NCBI RefSeq assembly: GCF_026212465.1
Contig: NC_080057.1
Coordinates: forward strand, 11,129,521 to 11,193,520
Source: Amaranthus tricolor
Taxonomy: Eukaryota; Streptophyta; Magnoliopsida; Caryophyllales; Amaranthaceae
DNA: 64,000 nt
Direction: 5' to 3'
The notes beneath the pieces are model-generated. The model worked only from the letters and a program-made list of their open reading frames with translations, was not told where the DNA came from and made no database searches. A program made the translations under genes and the position numbers. Positions 56,437-64,000 of the stretch are shown here, piece by piece (the stretch's first letter is position 1; every line of letters begins with the position of its first letter).

Positions 56437-58065
56437 CTATACTTCCACTGTGTCCAACTTAGCACCAAGACGGCTCTCCATCTGGTTAAGCTGATCAACA
56501 ATTGAAGCAAGTGTGACTCGAATTTCGTCTTGAAAAGCAGTGAATAGAGACTGTAGGTCAAGGAGCTTGGAGAGAATGAGGTTTGAAGAAGCTGTAAGAA
56601 CAGAATCAGGGTTAGCACAACCATTACCTGGTGAAGACTGAGATGGTGGTGGTGTAAAGTGAATAGGTGATTGAGGTGGTGATGGATTGTGATGTAGTGG
56701 TGATGTGGTTGGCTTAGGAGAGGGAGATTTATTGGATGTAGACTCAGGCATGGTCTCAAATGTGGTATCATCAACCATTGTAGCCTTACGTTTCGAGGCT
56801 AACCTCCTACTCTTCCTCTGAACAGATTTAGCCTTTCTCCTCAATGCTATCACAGTCTCTTCATCACTTGAATCATTACAGAGATTGTGATAAGCATCTA
56901 CTCCTTCCTGTTCTGCTTCCCCCTTACTAGCTTCTCCATCCTGTTCCCCTTTTTCTTCTAATTCAATTTTATCAGTGATAACAGGTCCTTGCTCATTTTC
57001 CTCTTTTTCTTCCTGTTCTTCTTCCCTCAATTTTTCTTCTTCTTTTTCAACCTCTTCTTCTTCAGAACCAACTTCAACTTCCTCCTCTAAATAATGTATT
57101 AACATCCCTTCATCAGTTAATTTTAAGTGCAAATTTTGTAAACACTTTGCACCTATCTTCATGTTGAGTCCCATTGGGAACTCCAACCCTTCCAAAGGGA
57201 CATCAAATTTTTTGAAAATGTAGGTCAGCAATCCTCCATAACCAACAAAATTTTTCTTCTCAATACAATCAGACAAATGAGATATCATCAAAGATGGAAA
57301 ATTTATCTTTATGTGATTAGCCATGCAGTAAATCAATGTAGCATCACGTAAACTTACTTCACTTCTTTTGGAGTTTCTTGGCAAAATAAATCTTCGTGCA
57401 ATATTGTACAGTAATTTATGCAGAGGATTCAAAATGTTATGGCTTATTTTCCCTCTTCTTTGCTCAATCCCTAAAAATTTTAAAACCGTTTTTTCATTTA
57501 TCCCAGAAAATACTATTTTTGAACCAACGTAATAAGTATCAAACCCAACATTAGGAACATTAAACCATTCCCCCAGCAATGCACCATTAAATTCTATTTT
57601 GATATTCTTGACAGTACTAGAACACATCCAACAATCATTTGAGAAATTTGAAATAAATTCTCGCATAAGATTTGGAAAAATGGAATTGCAACTAAAATTT
57701 GACATCAAAAATTCCCATTGTTGATGTTGCAAAATCTCATGCAGTTGAGGAAAATGGGTAGAGTCATACCAGTATTTGTCGAGTCCGAAACTAATAGACA
57801 TTTCTTTTGAGATTTCTTCAGCACTATTAGGGTCACTATGCTTCGAACGTTTGACTACTTTGGAGGATGAACCACTTGAGATCTTGCGTTTGGTACTAAT
57901 AGGTTCAATAGTATGTTTGGGTGATTCTTTTGTGGTTTCTGAGGTTGTGGGTGGTGCAGCATCCAGTAATGGTGGAGGATGAACCACTTTTAGAGGTTGT
58001 GGCTGGGTATGTGTACGAGATTTAGGGGTTTTCTTGCCTGATTTTGAAGATCTTGGGGTTTTCAT
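56437..58065 (-). CDS. Copia-B accessory protein, 542 aa, intact
   Basis: The longest undamaged frame in the window, from ATG at 58065. It lies between the pol stop (58561) and the 3' LTR, the place of the extra or env-like gene in SIRE/Maximus-type copia elements. It is not env-like: I see no signal peptide or membrane segment. Residues 1-90 are basic and Ser/Thr/Pro-rich (KTPRSSKSGKKTPKSR). Residues about 95-330 form a folded-looking domain with WYDSTHFPQL, CWMCSS, FNVPNVGFDTYYVG and RDATLIYCMANHIKINFP, which resembles what I recall as the putative plant transposon protein family. A strongly acidic run follows, then a basic cluster (RRKAKSVQRKSRRLASKR) like a nuclear localisation signal, a Pro-rich stretch, and a C-terminal coiled-coil-like segment. 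Function is unknown; nuclear or nucleic-acid binding is inference. Confidence 0.82.
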   Translation of the reverse strand: MKTPRSSKSGKKTPKSRTHTQPQPLKVVHPPPLLDAAPPTTSETTKESPKHTIEPISTKRKISSGSSSKVVKRSKHSDPNSAEEISKEMSISFGLDKYWYDSTHFPQLHEILQHQQWEFLMSNFSCNSIFPNLMREFISNFSNDCWMCSSTVKNIKIEFNGALLGEWFNVPNVGFDTYYVGSKIVFSGINEKTVLKFLGIEQRRGKISHNILNPLHKLLYNIARRFILPRNSKRSEVSLRDATLIYCMANHIKINFPSLMISHLSDCIEKKNFVGYGGLLTYIFKKFDVPLEGLEFPMGLNMKIGAKCLQNLHLKLTDEGMLIHYLEEEVEVGSEEEEVEKEEEKLREEEQEEKEENEQGPVITDKIELEEKGEQDGEASKGEAEQEGVDAYHNLCNDSSDEETVIALRRKAKSVQRKSRRLASKRKATMVDDTTFETMPESTSNKSPSPKPTTSPLHHNPSPPQSPIHFTPPPSQSSPGNGCANPDSVLTASSNLILSKLLDLQSLFTAFQDEIRVTLASIVDQLNQMESRLGAKLDTVEV

Positions 58066-58560
58066 TTTGAATTTTTGAAAAAGGTTGAGAGAAAAGAAGG
58101 AGAACGGTTTCTTGAGGAAGAGGAAGATGTATGCGTGTGATGATGTACGGTGACAGCTTTTAAAATTTTTGAAATGACGGTTACCTTAAGTCCCATCTCA
58201 TCAATGCCTTCATCATTACTTGTGATTTGGAAGGATTATATGAAGAAATAAAAACCGTTTCCCATATTTTATATTCATTTATGTTGATTATATATAAAAA
58301 TGAAGAACAAAATTATGAAATATTAAATTATAAAAAGAATGGATTATGATATTATAAAATATTATATGAAGAGAATAACGAACATACTGCTATGGTCTGA
58401 TCAACTTAACAACATACAAACGAGAAGACATTCATAGTACAAACTTTGTTAAGTGTTTACCTGATCCATTCAATAATTGATTCTCAATCAAGATATTGAG
58501 GTTGATTCCTGACCTTTTTCATTCTCATGATGCTTCATTGGGAATTTCATGCAACCAGCT
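58066..58560 (-). mobile_element. Copia-B spacer between pol and accessory gene
   Basis: About 500 bp of AT-rich sequence with no frame. It may hold the splice acceptor or promoter for the downstream gene; none can be assigned. Confidence 0.55.
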
Positions 58561-58696
58561 TTAGTGGAGCTTGATCATACCAAGTTCCAATCTCATCTTT
58601 TCATATTGTTCCCTTGAAAGTGGTTTGGTCAGAATATCTGCAACTTGTTCATTTGTATTAAGATGCTTTAATATAATATTTTTGTTTTCTACATTA
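58561..58696 (-). pseudogene. Copia-B pol, last codons of RNase H
   Basis: Minus strand reads ILKHLNTNEQVADILTKPL followed by SREQYEKMRLELGMIKLH and a stop at 58561. This is the hallmark C-terminus of Ty1/copia polyproteins. The rest of pol is gone: at about 58694 the sequence switches to the gypsy flank of LTR-T. Confidence 0.93.
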
Positions 58697-58713
58697 GAAG
58701 GAAAGGGTTTATG
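58697..58713. other. Deletion junction Copia-B pol / Gypsy-A RT
   Basis: Copia sequence ending ctacatt meets agaaggaaagggttta, the Gypsy-A sequence just left of LTR-T (compare 1599-1617). The two partners share att at the join. gttta (58709-58713) is the left TSD of LTR-T. Confidence 0.8.
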
Positions 58714-61525
58714 TAACACCCCTGAATTTCCAACCCCTTAAACGAAACCAGAATCGTGAAGGAAGGAAGGAAATTCGGGTGTTACATAAAAAGAAAAGGG
58801 AAAATAATTAAAATAAATGCTAGAGATTAATTAAAAGGTGAGGTGAGTGAAATATTCGGCAGCATCTCTGCTGAAAACTGAGCATATGACAAGAATATAT
58901 AAATGGATATTATAATTAAATAATCTATGGCCTCTAATGCCTTCAAGAATATGTCACGACGGAAAGAATCATCGTCGGCTTCTCAAATCTTCAACTCTAA
59001 CGAGGATCGTGGTTCCAGTGTTAACGCATCGATCTAACGAATACTAAAGGAGTAATCTCAATGCTATACATCCAAAAAAAAACTACGCAACGGAACTATG
59101 GATCATACAAGGAGTCACATGACTCGATACAAAAGAAATTATACAATCCCAAATTAAAACTTTACAAATAATATAGAAGCTACAAGCATTAGAAAACTTG
59201 TACACAATTGTTACGCTCGTACTCCGCTCTTCCCCCAATGCAAAACAAAAGAAGCTCCTATACGTGTCATGTCAAGCTATGATCCCCCTGGTGCTCAACA
59301 TAATGACCATATTCAGATGTGTCATAGCAGGAACATCATAGAGAGTCATGAGCAAACAACAACAACACATACAAGTAAGTAATTAATAAACTTATAACAA
59401 TTAGAATCATTGAACAAAACTATAGACAACGATCTAGTATGGCAATAACGAGTCTACTCATTTGTCTAAACACCTCTATTTACTCATATTTTCTCCTTAA
59501 AACTACTAATCTCTCGAAGTATATTCAAGGGTAGTGGATCCTTTCTCTATCAATGGCATAGTGACACGGCCAAGGGCGTTATCGACCTCCCGGCGCCCAT
59601 GGCAAAGTATGAGCTCATGCCCCCTCGAGCTGACCCTCTCGGGTCCTACCTTCGGGATACTTACACACTGGGGTACTAAACCAGTGAAGAGGCCACCATA
59701 TTGGGGTTTGCAAGGCCCGCATGGTAACACCTCGGTCAAGGGGCGTTATCGGCCTCCCGGAGCCCAATGACCCAAGCATGCTCATTCCCCCTTTACGGTG
59801 GTCCCGTCGAACCTCACCTAGGGGACTATTAAATCAACTGGACATAATCCAGTTGAGTCATGCCAACTAATCATACATCAAGGCTCAATAAGTAGGAAAT
59901 CACTTCGATACCACACACAACCATGGTGCGTTCTCTACTATTTAGAAATCTGTTCTCATAGTCTCCTAATGTTTTCATTCTACTTGCCTATATCACTATT
60001 ATGACTATACGCTAGCATAGTTCACTTTCTTGATAATACTTTGAAACAATGAATATGATAATTAATTACTGCGTGTACGTACCTGCGAGCGTCACTACAC
60101 AACCACAAGTTACAAAAATCACCCAACTAAGGGTTTACTTTCCTCTTATAAATTGGGAACCTATACAAGTTAGGAATAGAACTTATAAGTTCTCTTAACG
60201 ACTTTGTCATACCAGTTAGAAACCAGAGTAACCACTATTATCCATTCACGACAAGTTTTCAATTACTTCTAGCACGTACGCATCTCATTCAACACCAAGC
60301 ATAATCGTCAGTTCAACAATAACACAAGTTTTTCCATCGACAAAGAATAAAGGATTATGTCGACTGTTTCATTACGCCAACTGACTTTGAGTTATAACGG
60401 TTCACATCATCTTAATATAAGGCGGCGATTCACACTTAATGTTTATGTAGTGCTAATATAACGACAAGGACGAATCTTCAAGTTATCACATCGCAATATC
60501 ATTTATTATATTCTCCAAGGCTAGAAAGAACTAAGATCAAGACATCATACAAGTAACTTTAATAATGCTCAACAGTTGACACTATGTTCATGGCTTATTA
60601 CAATTATGTATTTATGATTTCAATAGCAACGTAATGAGGTATTAGTAACTCTCACAATTAAATCACTAACAATTAGCAACTACTACTCCCAATTAACAAC
60701 CAAAACCATTTCTATAGCCAACTGTAATTAAAAACATTACTATTTGCCACAACAATAATCAACCAAGTCTTAAAATAGCTTATAAGGTTATTCAATTAAT
60801 CACCACACCACCAAAGTAGCATACAACACACACACACACTACTAATAAATCTCATTTCTAAAACAAACTCTAACTATTTCATGTTCAAAGATAACACTAT
60901 TTCTATTACCTATGATAAGATTAAACCAAACTAATACACAATCAACACACATCCCATAATTTCTAATCACACTTCAAACTTTAAATCATGAATATGTTCA
61001 ATTCATCAATCAAACTCTTACCCACAAAAGAATTCAATGAAAAATAATACAAAGTTCAACACTTTTCATCCACATTTCAAAAACCCAATTCATAAGTACA
61101 TTCAAATCATCAATCCAATTCTCACTCATAATTAGATTCAATAACAATCATACAAATTTCAACACTTTCCTCACAAACTTTATAAATTTCAATTGGAACA
61201 AGAAGGAATCAAATAGGGGAAGAGGAGAATGAACCTCGTGGAGGTGGTGGAAAAGCCCAGAACCGGCTGTAAATAGGCCCAGATCGGCTGCTTGCTGGTG
61301 GTGCGCACACGGTTGGTCCCTGACGTGAGGGTGTGGTCGCTGTTGGTGGGTAGCAGCCACTGCTGCTGTGCGCGTAGTGGAGGAAGAGAAAGAAAAGGGT
61401 GGCTGCTGATGCGGGAAGGGAATGGGATGCGAGGAGTGAGCAAGAAAGAAGGACAAGGAAGAGAAGGAGATTAACGGCTCTTGCTTGAGCATTTAGGGTT
61501 TTCACGGGTTTATACTCGTTATTGC

Positions 61526-61536
61526 TATTATTATTA

Positions 61537-61601
<65 letters not shown>
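61526..61601. repeat. (ATT)n microsatellite (unit II LTR-T)
   Basis: About 76 bp with one gtt interruption. Confidence 0.97.
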
Positions 61602-61603
<2 letters not shown>

Positions 61604-61743
61604 GTTTATTTATTTATTTATTTTTTTATCTCGATTCATTTTCTTGCGAGACCCAACTAAGAGACTCACCTTTGTGGACTCACACATTTTAATATAATAA
61701 TCATTTTGATTCGAACCTCTTTATTTAAGAAATTGTAACTATA

Positions 61744-61748
<5 letters not shown>

Positions 61749-61805
<57 letters not shown>
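61749..61805. repeat. (AT)n microsatellite (unit II LTR-T)
   Basis: About 57 bp, the shortest of the three homologous tracts. Confidence 0.97.
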
Positions 61806-61808
<3 letters not shown>

Positions 61809-61936
61809 TTAACATTTAATTCATGTATGCAAGAAATTTATTAAAACTAATTCAGAAATAATTAAATATAATTGTAAAATCTTTAAAAACTATTAAAATA
61901 TTAAATAATTACGTCATTAACATTTCGGGGTGTTAT

Positions 61937-62840
61937 AGTTTAAGTTCGACCTCTGGAGGCGTAGATCTCTCCTTATCAATTTCCTCAGCACTACACAAAC
62001 AGTCCAATAAATCATCAAAAGCTAGTTCTTCTTCATAACAATCTCTAAGCCCCTCTTCCATGAGCTTTTCTATGTCATCATTGTCCAATTCCTTTGTGGA
62101 CTTTGAAATCTCCTCTTCGATGGTCTTAATCATGAAACAAATATCCATTGTGTTGGGATAACTAAGAGACTTAGGATGCTCAAACCCTTCCTTATCATCC
62201 CCATCCTCCAACGACGGCTTCTGTTTTTCGCATTAAAGAAACGGATTTGGATAAAGAAACTTACCATAACCATTATCAATCCTTGCCTTAGCTAATCTTT
62301 GAGGGAATAGAGCAGGCTATACATAAGTAGGAACGACAGAGAAAGAGGAAGGAGAAGGAGTGGCACTATCATCTTGGGAACCAATATCATCAACCTCAAC
62401 TGCTTTCTTAGAATGTCAACTACTTTGCCACTCCGAGCTATAAAGGCATTTATCGGGTTTACTAGGGAATTGATTGGTAGCTCAAGAGGAGTTAGGAATA
62501 TGTTTCCCCATTTAAGAAATTAGAGTGTCCATCATCTTACTTTGGGTTTGTTGTTCAGCTACTATTTATCAAGTTTACGCACATCTTTCTTCATATCGAC
62601 CTTCAATTGACCCTGATTTATAAATAATTGAGTTTGTGTCGACATCACAGAGTAGAAATTCGTTCTCCTATCTTCCTTTCAGTTTGGACCATATTGGGTT
62701 TGTAGCTTTGGAGGACGATATGTAGCTTGGTATTGAGATTTAGCTGGAAATCTGGGGGGTTGTATTGTGGTCTTGGAACTATCTGACATGGGTTTTGTAC
62801 GTTGGTGGAAGAGTAGAAAAGGTAAGAGTTCTTATTGGGG
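61937..62840 (-). pseudogene. Gypsy-A gag end and protease/RT linker (unit II)
   Basis: Homologue of 4869-5769. The 92-codon linker frame (62211-61933) is open. Gag-like MSDSSKTTIQPPRFPAKSQY lies near 62790-62730, then the sequence turns into LTR without a primer-binding site. Confidence 0.75.
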
Positions 62841-63609
62841 TTATGTTATCTAGGTTATAGGGGAAAGAATTAATCATTCCTTTTCGGGAAACTAATCGAC
62901 TAATCGCGGAATGAATAACGTTCTATCTTAATCTCAACTTTTGTAATTTTCATTAATTCAACCATTAACAAGACCAATTAAAAACCAATTCTCAACTTTC
63001 GTGAATTTTAATAGCGATAAAAGGGTTATAACTTGTTTTACACTTAAGACTAATACACTTTTCTACCTCAACTTTCGTAATTTCGAAACATGAAAAGCTT
63101 AAATTCGCCTGAAGCCACACTAATGTCACCCTAATTTACATACAGATCAGTCCAGCACTTGTCTTCCACATAGCTTCGATCAAAGCCAACATAATCTCGC
63201 TCGAAGCCACTTAAATTCGCCGGAAGCTATACCAAATTCGCCCGAGACTTGTGTCAAATCATTCCAATGGCTTATTTGCTTAATGAATTTGACCGAAGCC
63301 CTTGTAATCTCTCCCGAGATCATGCACAGAACATCTAAATAGCTTGAAAATCAATCAAATGACCCTCGAAACATGGTGTCGAAACATGTAATAATGTATC
63401 AACGAAGCTTAGTAGGTATGGTTAAGGACTAGGATGGCTAGAAACTTACTTGAATCAACTCAAACATCAATCACTCAGGCACGAAAAGGTATACAACAAC
63501 AAATGAACTTAATTTAGCAAATATCGACCACTTTCTACCTTAAAACGCAAACAAAGTTCTCGATAGACCACAAAGAAGAGGCAATAAGTGTAAAATACTA
63601 CACTTATCA
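62841..63609 (-). mobile_element. Gypsy-A 5' LTR, running past the array edge
   Basis: Aligns with 45920-47274 of the 3' LTR, although shorter. It crosses 63180 without a break, where units 0 and I jump to CACTA-3. It ends acttatca at 63609, followed by gcctt, which pairs with gtctt at 45664 as a TSD with one change. Confidence 0.83.
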
Positions 63610-64000
63610 GCCTTATTCAAGAGCAAGTGGAACATATACATTGGATGTGGCACCGATGACCAGGTCAATCATCTTAAGGTATCTAGCACATTTGTTTCCT
63701 TTCTTGCCATGTTCAAATTATAAATTTAATTGTGAAGCTTGTATAATGGCAAAAAGTCATACAAACACCTATTAACACAGTAAAACCCATACAAATAAAT
63801 CTTAAGCTTTAGCACATTCTGATGTTTGCTGTCCAGCTCCAATAACTACTTCACATAAATTATCTTATCAGGTGCTCTTTATTAATGATTGCACTAGAAT
63901 GAGTTGGATATATTTTCTCAAGCTAAAATCTAAATTGTTTACGGTCTTGTCTTTGAGAATTCTGTCAACATTTTTATACTTATTTTTAAGCTAACAAAAA
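63610..64000 (+). pseudogene. Copia-A integrase region, right of Gypsy-A
   Basis: Plus-strand continuation of the gene interrupted at 17497/45668. LIQEQVEHIHWMWHR fits the LWHRRLGH motif of the GAG_pre-integrase region, CEACIMAKSHTNTY (about 63736) the zinc-binding C..C, and VLFINDCTRMSWIYFLKLKS (about 63876 on) the integrase core start, with DCTRMSW conserved. Stops and frameshifts interrupt it, so it is a pseudogene. It continues beyond the window. Confidence 0.8.

Larger units (their letters stand above)
58714..61936. mobile_element. LTR-T solo LTR (unit II)
   Basis: Third copy, 3223 bp, TSD gttta on both sides (58709-58713, 61937-61941). The terminal ttaca has mutated to ttata. A private 48-bp deletion lies at 60029. 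Confidence 0.8.

Noticed and set aside
56437..58065. Retroviral-type envelope gene in Copia-B
   Set aside because: Its position fits, but there is no signal peptide, membrane segment or cysteine-rich ectodomain in the translation.

Overview
The window is plant nuclear DNA made almost entirely of transposable elements. I see no host gene, rRNA, tRNA or CRISPR array. Evidence for a flowering plant is direct: plant-type Ty3/gypsy (Athila/Tat-like) pol, Ty1/copia pol, En/Spm (CACTA) transposons with TNP2-like and TNP1-like genes plus a Ulp1-type protease gene, and AT-rich sequence with very long (TA)n and (ATT)n tracts. Species cannot be read from the sequence; a eudicot is a guess.

The large-scale structure is a tandem segmental array. 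A partial unit 0 (1-6110) is followed by unit I (6111-33363, about 27.3 kb) and unit II (33364-63180, about 29.8 kb). Both internal junctions join the same gypsy LTR position to the same point inside a CACTA end. At 63181 the third copy runs on into the uninterrupted rest of that LTR and then into a copia gene, so the right edge of the duplication is in the window. The units differ by a few percent and by many private indels, so they are real diverged duplicates.

Inside a unit the elements are nested, several with exact target-site duplications (TSDs). The host is a plus-strand Ty1/copia element (Copia-A). It is interrupted by a minus-strand Ty3/gypsy element (Gypsy-A, TSD GTCTT/GCCTT). Gypsy-A is interrupted by a CACTA element in its RNase H region (CACTA-1, 21270-27472, TSD ATA) and by a 3.2-3.4 kb LTR-only insertion just upstream of its RT (LTR-T, TSD GTTTA). 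CACTA-1 carries a Ty1/copia LTR (Copia-B, TSD GCCTG), solo in units 0 and I. In unit II the same LTR is still joined to about 3 kb of internal sequence with an intact 542-codon accessory gene. Left of Copia-A lie three further CACTA pieces (CACTA-2, -3, -4), truncated by the unit junction.

The CACTA family holds a TNP2-like transposase pseudogene, a TNP1-like gene and a Ulp1/C48-type protease gene whose exons are scattered over different copies but splice together in phase. Two introns of that protease gene have become repeat reservoirs: one is filled by a (TA)n tract of up to about 400 bp, the other by a tandem array of about 168-bp units that looks like a satellite seed. The CACTA ends carry dense inverted copies of a TTTGCTGCGGTT motif, probably transposase-binding sites. 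Every transposase and pol gene seen is broken; the only long uninterrupted reading frame is the 542-codon copia accessory gene at 56437-58065.
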